DNA of 64,000 bases from Spirodela intermedia. Taxonomy: Eukaryota; Streptophyta; Magnoliopsida; Alismatales; Araceae. Within the stretch, counting starts at the first letter, position 1, and every line of letters starts with the position of its first letter. A program made the translations under genes and the position numbers. The notes below the pieces were generated by a model. It ran no database searches. It was not told the origin of the DNA and saw nothing but the letters and a program-made list of their open reading frames with translations. Below, piece by piece: positions 51,896 through 63,080 of this stretch. Location: contig LR746271.1 of NCBI GenBank assembly GCA_902729315.2, forward strand, positions 5,538,001 through 5,602,000, written 5' to 3'.

Positions 51896-53464
51896 TCACT
51901 GCAGCGAGACCGTCCTCCTGTAGAGCACCTCCCCGTCACTATCCCCATCTTCCTCTTCCTCCACCGGCGGCGGCGCCACCGCCGCCCCCCTCGCCGGCAT
52001 GGTCAGCCGTCCTCCCATGGAGAACTCCGGTCCCCGCACCTCCCTCTCCATCATCTCCGCTCTCATCCTCTCCTCGAACCTCCTGTCGCTGCAGTTCAAG
52101 AACCAGTCCATGCCACAGCTGATCCCCTTCTCCGCCACTCGCCGGTGCCGCGGCTTCACTCGCCCCTCCAAGCTGTAGGTGAAGAACTCCGGGAACTCCA
52201 CCAGCTCCGCCACCGGCCGCCGCATCTCGCTCTTGAAGAAGTAGAAGCTGTTCTTCATCATCTCCACTCGGAGAACCAGAAGCTGCGGGCACTTCACCAC
52301 CATCCTCGCCACCTCCTCCGCCGCAATCCCCCTCCCTCTCAGAAACTCCACCGGCTTCACCATCACCGCCTGGTTCAGGGCCGCTATCTGCGGGAGCTTC
52401 TCCATCGCCCTCGCAAACCCTTCTGGTTCGATCCCAAGCTTCAGGGAGAAGAAGTACTGCTGGGCAGCGAGCTTCGCCCTCAGCGGCATCCCCAGGATCT
52501 GCGGGAACTGCGCCACCGCCATGGGGATGGCCTCCCTCCTGATCCCGAAGCTCGCCAGCGCCGCCACGTTCGGCTTCACCGTCTCCTCCAGATCATACCC
52601 TAGCAGGTACGGCCGCTTCTCCACCATCCTCGCCACCACCATTTTCGGCAGCCCCAGTGACAGGAGCAGCTCGAACAGAGGTTTAATGGTGGTGCCGACC
52701 CTCATGCCGAGGAAGAAGGGGAACTGGGTCACCATGGGGCCTATGTCCCGGGGCCGGACTCCCATGGCGACCAGGAATGCCACGGAGGTGCTCATGGTGC
52801 CGTCGAGCTTGAACCCTAGAAGCTCGGGGTATCTCTGCAACACGAAGGGGACGTCCTGCCTCTCCACGTCGAGCCCACGGAGGAACCTCACCACCGGCGC
52901 GAGCTCCACCACCACGCTGGCATGGAGCACCTGCGGGTAGCTCCTGATGAAATCCGCCATTTTCGATCTGGGCACGCCGATCTTCTCCAGGTAGCCGAGG
53001 ACAGGGACGATGTTCTTGCGGACGCTGCAGCCGAGCATCAGAGGGTACTCGTTCATGTCGTCGATGGAGAGGCCGAGCTTCTGCAGGAACTCGATCCTCT
53101 CCCTCATCACCTCCACCGTGGAGGGGAGCTCCAGGGGCTCGAGCTCGTCGGGGACGATGCCGAGGGAGCGGAGGTAGTCGGAGATGATGACGCGGGAGAC
53201 GAGCTTCTCCTTGCGGCCCTGGATCACTCCCCAGGTCACCGTCGGCATCTCGTACTCCGGCAGCCCGCCGGCGCCGCCGCCGGAGGAGGAGGAGAAGGGC
53301 CGAATCAGGGAGGCGGATGGGCAGCAGTGGTGGGTTCGAGGGGCGGCGGCGCTGCCGGCGCCCGGCGGCGCTGGTTCGGCATGGCGGAAGAAAGGGGCGC
53401 CGGAGGAGGAGGAGAGGAGGCTGCTCGGAGGTCTCCTTCTGAAGAAGAAGAAGATGATCCTCAT
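51896..53464 (-). CDS. mTERF4-like protein (BSM/RUG2 orthologue), 522 aa, intronless
   Basis: Intronless frame from ATG 53464 to the stop at 51896. An organelle-targeting leader (about residues 1-60, basic then serine-rich) precedes the family signature EMPTVTWGVIQGRKEKLVSR, which I recognise from Arabidopsis mTERF4 (BSM/RUG2). At least eight mTERF repeats follow, for example MNEYPLMLGCSVRKNIVPVL and FVLQRYPELLGFKLDGTM, and then the conserved C-terminal block GMDWFLNCSDRRFEERM and an acidic tail ending EVLYRRTVSLQ. mTERF4 is reported to act in plastid group II intron splicing and organelle gene expression; that role is inferred for this copy. Upstream are two site II elements (GGCCCA at 53738-53743 and 53762-53767) and a telo box (AAACCCTAA, 53531-53539). 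Length is normal. Confidence 0.95.
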   Translation of the reverse strand: MRIIFFFFRRRPPSSLLSSSSGAPFFRHAEPAPPGAGSAAAPRTHHCCPSASLIRPFSSSSGGGAGGLPEYEMPTVTWGVIQGRKEKLVSRVIISDYLRSLGIVPDELEPLELPSTVEVMRERIEFLQKLGLSIDDMNEYPLMLGCSVRKNIVPVLGYLEKIGVPRSKMADFIRSYPQVLHASVVVELAPVVRFLRGLDVERQDVPFVLQRYPELLGFKLDGTMSTSVAFLVAMGVRPRDIGPMVTQFPFFLGMRVGTTIKPLFELLLSLGLPKMVVARMVEKRPYLLGYDLEETVKPNVAALASFGIRREAIPMAVAQFPQILGMPLRAKLAAQQYFFSLKLGIEPEGFARAMEKLPQIAALNQAVMVKPVEFLRGRGIAAEEVARMVVKCPQLLVLRVEMMKNSFYFFKSEMRRPVAELVEFPEFFTYSLEGRVKPRHRRVAEKGISCGMDWFLNCSDRRFEERMRAEMMEREVRGPEFSMGGRLTMPARGAAVAPPPVEEEEDGDSDGEVLYRRTVSLQ

Positions 53465-53530
53465 CTGAGGTTATGGTAACCCTAGACGGAGACCACCATC
53501 GCAAGGAGGATCAGAAGGAGAGATCCCAAG

Positions 53531-53767
53531 AAACCCTAATCTTCCTTCTTCTTCCCCGTCCCCCCGCCAAGATGAGAGCGATAGAGAGAGAGAGAGGGAG
53601 AGACAGACAGGCGGGGGTGAGGGAGTAGGGTTTGGGAGAACGGGGATGAGGATACAACGTAATGTTATATCGTGCACGAGGTAACACCAGAAGTCGGTGA
53701 CTATGAATACTCTCCCCTTTCCTCCTCCATCTCAGAAGGCCCAGTCTGACCTTCAAATCCCGGCCCA
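53531..53767 (-). promoter_or_regulatory. Telo box and paired site II elements upstream of mTERF4-like gene
   Basis: AAACCCTAA at 53531-53539 and two GGCCCA motifs (TGGGCC on the coding strand) at 53738-53743 and 53762-53767 lie 67-303 bases upstream of the start codon. Telo box plus site II is an established combination in plant promoters of ribosomal and organelle proteins. Function here is inferred from motif and position. Confidence 0.6.
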
Positions 53768-54098
53768 ATCCAGCCAATGTTTTTCCGTTCCACGACCTTG
53801 ATACGTTGACTAACGCTACACACTCAAACCCGTCGAGGAAGGAAGTCAACCCGTAAGCCCATGATCATCCAAGCTCCCCTTCCCACCACATGAAAGTCAC
53901 ACAAAATAAAATAAAAATAAATAGACAGGGGACACAAAAAACATAAATATTTTTCTTTTCGTAAATCAATCAGATATATATATATATACAGTAAATAAAA
54001 ATCACAACTAATAAAATTATACCCAAAAAATAATATATACATACAGCTATTTATACCAATAACATTATTGATTTTAATTTTTTTTTTTTTTTTGGTGT

Positions 54099-56533
54099 TC
54101 ATAGGTTTTCGTCATCCTGGGTGGTGTCGAGCTCGAGGCCCTCTGCGGCGAGGAGCTGGGAGATGACCCTGCGCTTGTCCTCCTCAGCCTTGTTCCTCAT
54201 CAGGTCCCTCTTCTTCAGGACGAGCGTGTGCCGCTTCAGAGTGTTGGAGAAGTTCTCCATGGACGCCCGCCTCTCCCGGGCCAGGATTCTCCTCTCCTCC
54301 TCTGGGTCAATCTGCCACCACCAGCTTTCCCTCCTCAGATGCCCATTCCATATAATAAATTAAATTAAATTAAATTAAATCCATACATATCTGGGTAGGA
54401 GCAGAATATGATGAACATATCTGAGATGATCACGAAAATTGAGAACAATTCGAGTGATGGGTTCTTCTCGTTTTCATCAAAATCATTTTTTTTTTTGTTC
54501 TTTACCGTGGAAATCATGTGTGTGAACAGTTTGAATGATCACATTCCGATTTATGGGCTAGAATATCTATATCTCACTTATATTAGATAAAAATCTATGT
54601 GTTTATGGATCCAATAGACGCAAGGAATTCCATGCTGAGTCACTCACTCATCCCTTAGAAAATAACAAAGTAAATTAAAATAAATAAATAAATAAATAAT
54701 GAAGATGGGAAGCAAAAGTGCTTTTGGAGAGCATATAATGGCTACCTTGGATTTGGCGAGGCGCCGAGCACGGAGATTCAGCTCGCGTTGCTGCTGCTCG
54801 GCCCAGGCAGCGATCGCCATGTCACCCCGTTGATCGAAGGCTTTCCTCTTCTTCATCAGCCATTCCATCCAAGCTTTCGAAGCCTAACAGATCGATGGAG
54901 GAGTCAGGATATTCGTCACATCTCTAAAAAAAATCTAGATGTTATAATTTCTGTGAAGAAATATAATTTTCCAAGAGCTTCTGCAAATAAAGTGTTCTTA
55001 TTATTGTTCTTCATTAATGTCCTGGAAAAATCTGTAAGCCACCGAAAACATTACAGATGATTCAATGCATAGAAGGGGAGTGGGAGTTTCTTAATCTAGA
55101 AAAGAAAAACCCCAAAAAAATAAAAAATACCGTTGACTTTGGAAATGCAAAAATGAGTAAATTGAACCTTTTTGGGGTTGACTCGGTGGTCCCTGTCATA
55201 TTCTCTCCTCTTCTCATCATCCACCAAGAGCTCATAGGCAGCCTGGATCTTGATGAATCGAGCTTCTGCAGTTTCTCCTTCCTCCAGCGTCCCCCTCCCA
55301 TCATACACTTTGGAACAAAAATATAATTGATTGTGAAGATCCACCATTAACTAAGGGAAATGTTTTCCAGAATAATTCAGGAAGATGAACAGAGAATCAA
55401 TGAACTCAGAAAACCATCCTATTTGAATTCTTGGTTCGTATCCCAAGAACAGAGAAGATCACTGGAACCCAAAAATATCAATCTAGAAGTTGATATGCCC
55501 AAAACATTGAACCATGATCCACATATGCTATTTTCTTCTTCTCATCTCAGTGAGAAAGTTTTGAACAAAAAAAATCATGGAGTCATCAATCGGCCCGTTT
55601 AATCTGCCATGCAAGAGGGATCATAGTCTGTGGATTATTCTCTTCTTCTCGTCACAAACACATTATGTGCTAGACGCTGCTTGATCATCAGTTGACTTCA
55701 TGCCGCCCACTCTCAACTCGACAGGTCTCATCCCATCCCATACATTCGAAAAAAATAGAAATCCATGAATTTCCGGATGTCAATTGACGAACTCGCATCA
55801 AATTCCAGAGAAGTTTGAGAAGATCAGCAAGGTCGAACCTCAAATAAGTGCATACAGAGTTGACTTAAAAAAATAAATATGGTGTTAAGAACAGATGGGG
55901 ACAGCCATGAACAGATGGGGAAGGGAGAGGCAATGAGAATTCATACCATCTGGGTGGTAATATTTCGCCAGCCGCCTGTACGCAGACTTGATCTTCTCCT
56001 CATCAGCATCCCGATCCAACTCTGACGATCAAAAGGGAGAGAGTAAAGCAAGCGAAGAACTATTTTCTTCATGACTAAACAAGACTCTCGATCACAGGCC
56101 ACAAACAGGGAGCAAGGGCCGAGCGGTTCATACGATTCATCATTTATTTTTTTTCCTCCTATAAGCAGAAATGGATCTCCTCCAGTTATCCGGGGTTCGG
56201 CGATCAGAATCAGACAGTAGCTTGAAGAGAAATTTAATCCAGAAGAGTTGGACGAATGATGGTACCCAAGGTCTCGTAAGGAGATTTCTCCGACGCCCAG
56301 TTGGAGGCCCTGGCGATCGTCCTCCTCTGCCCTGCCCGATGGAGATCTGGGGAGTCCAATGGAGGGGAGAAGACGGGACCAGACGAGCGGAAAAGGGCGA
56401 AACTGGGGCTGCGGCATGGCGAAGAAGAGGGACGGATACCGAGGAAGCGCGCCCGGCAACCGCAGCCGGAGAAGCAGGCGGGGCCGAGAAACCCCCTCGC
56501 CGGCGGCCGGCAGATGGCTCTCAGGCCATTCAT
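54099..56533 (-). CDS. J-domain co-chaperone, probably plastid, 5 exons, 277 aa
   Basis: Exons from the 5' end: 56266-56533, 55947-56021, 55168-55307, 54746-54883, 54099-54311; phases agree and the sum is 278 codons with stop. The first 75 or so residues, rich in Arg, Ser, Pro and Cys, look like a transit peptide. The J domain (about residues 84-152) has SPYETLG, KIKSAYRRLAKYYHPD with the HPD tripeptide (112-114) and FIKIQAAYELLVDDEKRREYDR. An insertion (YDGRGTLEEGETAE) sits between HPD and helix III. The C-terminal half is charged and helical (MEWLMKKRKAFDQRG, EEERRILARERRASME). There is no Gly/Phe or zinc-finger region, so it is a class C J protein that would stimulate an Hsp70. I chose the first in-frame ATG; the N-terminus is the least certain part. 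Four site II motifs lie 230-270 bases upstream. Confidence 0.85.
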
Positions 56534-56760
56534 CCTTCCCCTGTGAGCGTGATGAGAAGGGAAGGACGAGGTGCCAAGCGAAGTAGCGTGTGGTCGATCG
56601 AGAGAGAGAATCAAGGTTTTCTCGCCATGGAAATGGGAAAAGATCCCTGCCTTTCTTTACTACCACATTCTTCGTTCCCGGTGACGTAAAAAAAGCACCA
56701 AGAAAAAAACGTACTTTCTTAGGGATGCATCCCATGGGTCGACTCATACCTATGAGACAA

Positions 56761-56803
56761 TGGGCCTACTGGGCTCTCAAGAAGGCCCACTGGATAAGGC
56801 CCA
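56761..56803 (-). promoter_or_regulatory. Cluster of four TGGGCY (site II) motifs
   Basis: Within 43 bases there are TGGGCC (56761-56766), TGGGCT (56770-56775), GGCCCA (56784-56789) and GGCCCA (56798-56803), in both orientations, about 230-270 bases upstream of the J-protein start codon. This density is typical of TCP-bound promoters of organelle and translation genes. Confidence 0.7.
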
Positions 56804-57439
56804 AAAATTGGCACGCCACATGGTGAAATCAAAGTCTCCCATTGCTTGACATCTTATCTCTACACTTCTACAGGTAAGCGTGACAGGACACCGCGTTAAC
56901 ATGATGCATCATGTTGCATCATATGTGGAGCAGTAGAAGTCTGTGTGTAGGTGTGCATGACTTGGTTAGATGACACCATTAGAGTGAGGTTCATAGATGA
57001 GTGTAGGTGGTGGGAGTTGGCACAGCCTGGGATGACACTACATGTGTGAGGTGCTGCATAAGGATTTTTGCATGTGTTTGTAGAGCTTGGGTGGTTGACC
57101 TCACTAGTACATAAGAGGTCTATAAACCTCTTATGTATCAAGAGATGAGTGATAAGGTGTAGTGAGGTTAACAAACAAGGCCTTAGTGTTCACATTCTAG
57201 TCGTTGAATTAAAATGCATCAAATTCAATACTTATGTTCAAGCTCAAATATGAGATATCAACCTTAACCTTTTAGTGGTTTGGTCCATAGGGACAATTAC
57301 TAGTTAAAAAATTGATTCATGTTCTTTATCTAAAGTGTGATTAAACTCAACCTAAAGTGATTAAAAGATAAAGTCAAACTCAATCCAAAATAAAATAATC
57401 CTTAGTTGTCACATAAAGATGAAGATAAAATGTAATGAA

Positions 57440-57990
57440 CAAGGATTGAAGTTATATATTTGTCTCAAAACTTGAGAAATAATTGATGTGGGATTAAACT
57501 AACGTCACAACTTCTCAAAAGATTTTCAATAATTTAAATATCTAAAATACCTCTTATTTATGAAGAAATATCCTTATGACGTCACTTTATAAAAATATTC
57601 GTGTACTTGTTTCACTCTCTCTTATATAAGCAAGTGACTAGCAAGGGTTCGAATTCTACTAGAATCAAAACTCATATATTTATTCGATTAAATCATAATT
57701 TTTCTATAAGTTACTGGTAAATGATTAAGCTGTTAGAATCGTTCAATCATTAACTCGTTACTAAACAATTCTAGATAAAAAGACTATGAATTTATCAAAT
57801 AAATCATCTCCCATTAGTCGAAAAATAAGTTGTTATCAAAAAGAGGGTGATCCACGGAGAGATGAGTCGCCACCTCTTGAGTTATATCCAATGTGATGAA
57901 GAGTCTTCTTTTGCTGCACGAACCTGAGAATGAAATCCCTAAGACACATCCCACCTCTATCGAACTTATCTTTGATGATTAAAGTAGTCT
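57440..57990. mobile_element. Dispersed AT-rich repeat copy B (partial)
   Basis: Shares with copies A and C the order 'tctcaaaacttgagaaataattgatgtgggatta', 'tatataagcaagtgactagcaagggttcgaat', 'aaatcatctccgattgatcg'-like sequence and 'cacctctatcgaacttatctttg'. It is truncated compared with the 1.7-kb copies and is followed by a copia fragment at 58030. Confidence 0.65.
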
Positions 57991-58029
57991 CATCAAGTTT
58001 GGTTCAATTATTTATGCATACTAGTTTAG

Positions 58030-58560
58030 GATTTTGGCCTTCGTTAGAGTGACTTTGATCCTATTATGTTCTATTGTCATACTGATGTGGGTTATATCAT
58101 TTTTCTTGTCTATGTTAATGATATTATTCTATTGGGTGATGATAGACATGATATCTCTAATTTCAAAGTCTTTTTTTAGAACAAAGTGTCGATCAAGGCC
58201 TACATCAGCTTCAATATTTTATAGGCATTAAAGTTGTCTGCTCTTTCAAGGGCTTGGTTATCAACAATAAATGTATGTGCTTGATCTATTTGCAAGATGC
58301 ATGAATGTTAGGCACCAAACTTGTTCCTATACTAATAGATATAAAGATCAAGTTCCTTTCAAATTCATGTGACTTATTTTGACAATTCTTTTACTACGGG
58401 TGCGGTAAGTTAGTTTATGACTAATCCTCACACTACTCATAGAAGAATCTGAGTTATCTACTAAGATAGTCAATTATTAATCATAACCGTATATTAGAGG
58501 AAGCTAATTCTCTAGAGGTTTAAGGCTTTTTGTCCTTCTCTTGGAGGGTACTTTATGACT
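58030..58560 (+). pseudogene. Ty1/copia reverse transcriptase fragment
   Basis: The frame around 58050-58150 reads YIIFLVYVNDIILLGDDRHD, matching the copia RT active-site region; the catalytic YVDD is YVND here. Further on, a phrase like LVSQFMTNPHTTHRR (about 58410-58445, in another frame) matches the RNase H approach. Stops and frameshifts make it a relic, on the opposite strand to the coding orientation of the first element. Confidence 0.75.
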
Positions 58561-59599
58561 ATCTCTCTAGCAATGGTTAGCCGAAAGAAAAATAGAAAAA
58601 AATCAAGGCCTAATTAATGATATTATCATGCCTAAGATCGTTGTGGAGAAGAGACTATTTAAAGTGTATCAAGATCGTCGCAGATTAAACACCACTTGGC
58701 CTAAGACTGTGACACAACGAGGTTTATGTAAGATCTAGATCTAGGACGTCCTTGTAATCTTTTTCATAGATAGATTCTCTTAGTTTGGACTAATTTTATC
58801 ATTTATTATATCATTATATTACGTTAGATCCATTCTCTCCCTTTTGTCACATTTTTTATTTCTCTTATCTTCACCCTTTTTAGATTTAATTATGTACTTC
58901 ATAATCTCAAGTATATATATATATATATAAGAAATAGAATAAGTAAAATTCTTACTCTCATTATCCTCTAAATTCAGTTCATTATCCAACTTGAGGGTGG
59001 CTACATATATATATATATATTATATTTATAGGCCTAGCTTACTTTCTCTCTCTCCTCCTCACCCCTATATGTAAAGGGCTTCTGTCTTTCTTTTCAATTT
59101 AATACATTATTTTCTCTGCCCATAATTAGAACCAACACATAGTGAGCATAATTAATAAGATGAGGGACTTGTTAGATTTTTATTTGGTCTTTCTATAGAG
59201 CAATTATTTGATTCACTTTTTCTTTTAAATCATTCATTCCTAATAGTCAACTTCTTCTAAATTTAATTCATCTCATATCTTCATTATTTATCCTTGTGGT
59301 GGCCTACCTTATTGACCTTCATAAGCTATCATGATAAACTCAATTTTCAAAACCCCCTTGTTTCTTTCACTCCTTGCTTTGTCTATCATTCAAGAGAAGG
59401 GCATGGTCATTAGAAGATAGAAGTCAGGTCACTGTTGTCATTGCATGGGTACTGCTGCTGTGCTCAGCTCCACACTCCATTACCAGTGTCTCTGCCATTG
59501 TAGATGTTGTAGCTACGGTGTCACTCTTGTCTCTTCCACTACCTGTTATGCTACAGGGGAGCTTGCAACCATTGTGCTGTCTGCCACTGCTGCTGCACT

Positions 59600-59740
59600 A
59601 TCACTGCTGGACCTAGCTCCTCCTCTACCTCTCACGCAAGAGGAGAGCTTGCAGCTGTCATCACTGTGTACCATTGCCCCTAGACCATCACTGCTGAACC
59701 TAGCTCCTCCTCTACCTATCACACAAGTGGAGAGCTCACA
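59600..59740. repeat. Short minisatellite, period about 87 bp
   Basis: 'actgctggacctagctcctcctctacctctcacgcaagaggagagcttgcagctg' near 59604 is repeated as 'actgctgaacctagctcctcctctacctatcacacaagtggagagctcacagctg' near 59691. The surrounding frame (59445-59792) is open for 115 codons but is repetitive and I recognise no protein. Confidence 0.75.
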
Positions 59741-61399
59741 GCTGCCATTGCTGTTGCAGCTACTGTCGCCACCATCTCCATCAATCATGTAGAGGGAGGG
59801 CAGCCAGCACTGCCCCATGCCCTGCTCTCAACTAGTCCTCCGTTTCTCTCTTCTCATCTCTTCATTTTTATACTTCTCTTCAATGGACCTTAAATTTGGG
59901 CCTAGTGTAGCTGACCAGTTAGTAGGTCATCTTGAGTCTTCCTCATCAAGCTTAGCAGTAGTTGACTTCGAAAAAGGGAAAATGAAAAGAAGACAACAAA
60001 AAGAAACATATATCTTTCTCAAGGCAATGCCTTAGGTATCACATTCGAGTTTAAGTTAATGGTTGATGTGTAAATTTAAATCAAAATTCATGATATGCCT
60101 TCTAAACTCAAGTTTCATGTTTTTCATTCCATTTCATTAAAATTAACTTTAGTTGATACATCATTTCTTATTATTTACTCCTAAGTTTCATACAAGAATC
60201 ATAAATTAGCCTCATTAGAGCATCCCATCACTTTAACCACATGATTAAGGAGACTTCCTTCCACCCCCCATGTTGTTTAACTATCTTATTTAGGGTGAAA
60301 TGTCCCATTAAGGTTAAGGAATCCCATCCTATTAAAAGGTGAAATAAGATGAGCCATGTGGGAGGTTCTTCCTTATAAATAGAGGAGTCTTTTAGCCTCA
60401 TGAAGTAAGCTGGTTTCCCCTACATCACTGTAATTTTATTTGAGAGGAATACACAACATCTTAGCAATATTTATTTCCACAAAGAGAGAAGGCTGCTTGG
60501 TGTTGCTAAGGATGATCAACCTTGGCACATACTTGAGCAAACAAGTATGCTAGGTTGACCACTATGTGACATCATATGCCATAGAGAGAGAGATCGAGCT
60601 TAAGTCGAGAAAAAATGATGTACTTAAACTATAAGTAATGAAAATGGATATGGTTCTAGATCTCATGGGCTTTCCATTAATTGTTTCCCCTCTATTTGGG
60701 GTATAATTTGTGGTAAATTTGATCAAATAATATATGAGTTGTCTCATCTAGTTATTTGAGTTTTACACATGTTGTTCGAAAGTCATTATTAAAATGTAAC
60801 ATTTCTAATTTTAAATATCAAATACCTTATCCACAGGTTAAATGATTGTAGATGAAGTCATCATGGAAATATTTTTTTATTCAAGGATCTTAATTTTACG
60901 TTAATGCCCCTTAAAAATGTTTGATTATGTTGTAAACACTCTAGTATAATTCATAGAGTTTTATAAAAAAATAAGAGCCAATTTTATATATGACATTGTG
61001 TTTTCTTCACAATATGAATAGATTCAACTTAAATAATTCAAAGGCATAGTATTTTAGGAAAAAGAAGGTAAAATAACAAAAAACACAATACTCCTAACTA
61101 GATATCATAGCACATCTTACACATTTGGTTTTTGACATTTATAAATCTCAAAAATCAGACAAATCTGCACCTATATGAAGAAAATTTCCATGAATGACTA
61201 GCTAAGGAAAAATCATTCAAGGTTTGAAATTAATATTTTTTAGAAACATTACAGTACATGCATACCTCAAGATATTTTTAATAATTATGGGCTAAATCAT
61301 TCACATCATAAGATGCTTGAACAATGAACTTTTAAGAGCATTAATTTTTTATTGATTTATTCTGAAGTATTTATAGTAGTCAAGTTGATTGATAAGTCT

Positions 61400-63080
61400 T
61401 TATTATCATGAGTTAATAATTAATTAAGAATATATTTTAAGTCTTAACTTATGATAAATAGACATATTTATATTAAATTATTAGTTGATTAATGTGATTT
61501 GTAGTTAATTATGTGGTTTTATATAAATTTATATAATTTATATAATCATATTTTTGAGATAAATAAAGAGAAATAAAAAAATAGAAAAATAAGTTGGCCC
61601 TACCAGACAAACATGCTCATAATAAGTCGAAAGCACAATTGGGTAGAGCTGCGAGCAAAGGGCTTAAGTGGCTAAAGACAAATAGAAGACACATGTGCGT
61701 CACTCCCCTTTCATATTACTAGTGGTTAGTTGAGTGTGGGGCAAGGAGTGATTATATACATGTAAGAGAGAAGCTTATTGATCATATAATTTTATATTAC
61801 TATATATCTATCTCAAAACTTAAAAAATAACTAATGTGGAACTAAATTAGCAACACAACTTTTCAAAAAGTTTTTAATTATTTAAATGTCTAAAATATCA
61901 TTTATTTATGAGAATAAAAATATTATTCTAATATCACTTTATAAGGGTATTCACATACTTATTTCACTCTTTCTCATATAGGTGGATGACCGACAAAGGT
62001 TTGAATCCCATTAAAGTCAAAATTCATATTTTTACCTAATTAAATCATAATTTTTTTACATATTAGTGATGAATAATTAAGGCACTAGAATCACTCAATT
62101 ATCAATGAAAATATTGTCAATGTAATTCGTGAAGCATCATTACTGAAAGTACCAAATAATTTTAGATAAAAAGATTATGAATTTATCGAGTAAATTATTT
62201 TCGATTGATCGACGAATAAGCAGTCATCGAGAAGATGATGACATGTCAAGAGACAAGTCATCACCTCTTAAAAGCGTATCAGATGTGATGAAGAACCTCA
62301 TCTTGTTATATAAACCTAATGATGAAGCTCCCTAAGACGTGCCCCACCTCTATCTAATTGATCTTTGTCGAGTGATAGTTGTCGGAGATTTGTAAAGTCA
62401 CTATTTTTTTGTTCCATCAAGTGACAGTCATCAGAGACGATTCATCGACCCACTTCATCAATTTCTAGACTTTGCAAGAAGATCTAGAGATTACTCACAT
62501 GATAATCTTTTTGAACACATAACATTTCGGTGATCATTGTCACGAGATTAAAACTCTATCCTTCATACTTTCAATTTATTTTTTACTTAATTTAGTGACA
62601 GCTTGTATGATTTTAAGTTTCAAAATCATTCTTCATTCAAATACGATTTTTTTAGCTTTTATAAATCTTAATTTAATTAGTTAAATCATCTATAATTATT
62701 TATGTAAGAATCATTGGGTGAAACTCTATTTTTTCTTAAATCACATTTGTCTGGGCACTGACGTCATCCTAATGTATGCACTAGAGTTTTCATTTTGTGA
62801 ATTTAAAATATATTTATCTTCATTTTTTAATATAACAATCATACAAAATCATATTCCTTGTAAAAATTCTAAAATATTTTATGATATCATATTACATCTC
62901 TATGATTGACATGAAAATTTCCCACTATTTTTAGAACCTCTTATCTAATTATAATTAATTTATTTGTTCTAAAATATTTCTAAAAATCTAAAAATTAAGA
63001 TTTTCTAGTTTTATAAATTTTAAATTTATATGATTTATTATACAATCAATTAAGTCATGTCACTAACCTAGTACTTACAT
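61400..63080. mobile_element. Dispersed AT-rich repeat copy C
   Basis: Aligned by eye with copy A over its full length (catgagttaataattaatt at 61408; caatttctagactttgcaag at about 62458; gtgaaactctat at about 62717). It has many substitutions and indels relative to A and no long open frame. Its ends cannot be fixed exactly by eye. Confidence 0.65.

Noticed and set aside
52145-53504. Several long frames opposite or out of frame with the mTERF4-like gene
   Set aside because: They are shadows of a GC-rich gene; only the 522-residue frame has mTERF repeats and a targeting leader.
57620-57660. B-box-like GGTTCGAAT, possible tRNA gene or SINE head
   Set aside because: No matching A box at the right distance and no cloverleaf can be drawn; kept only as a note on the repeat family.
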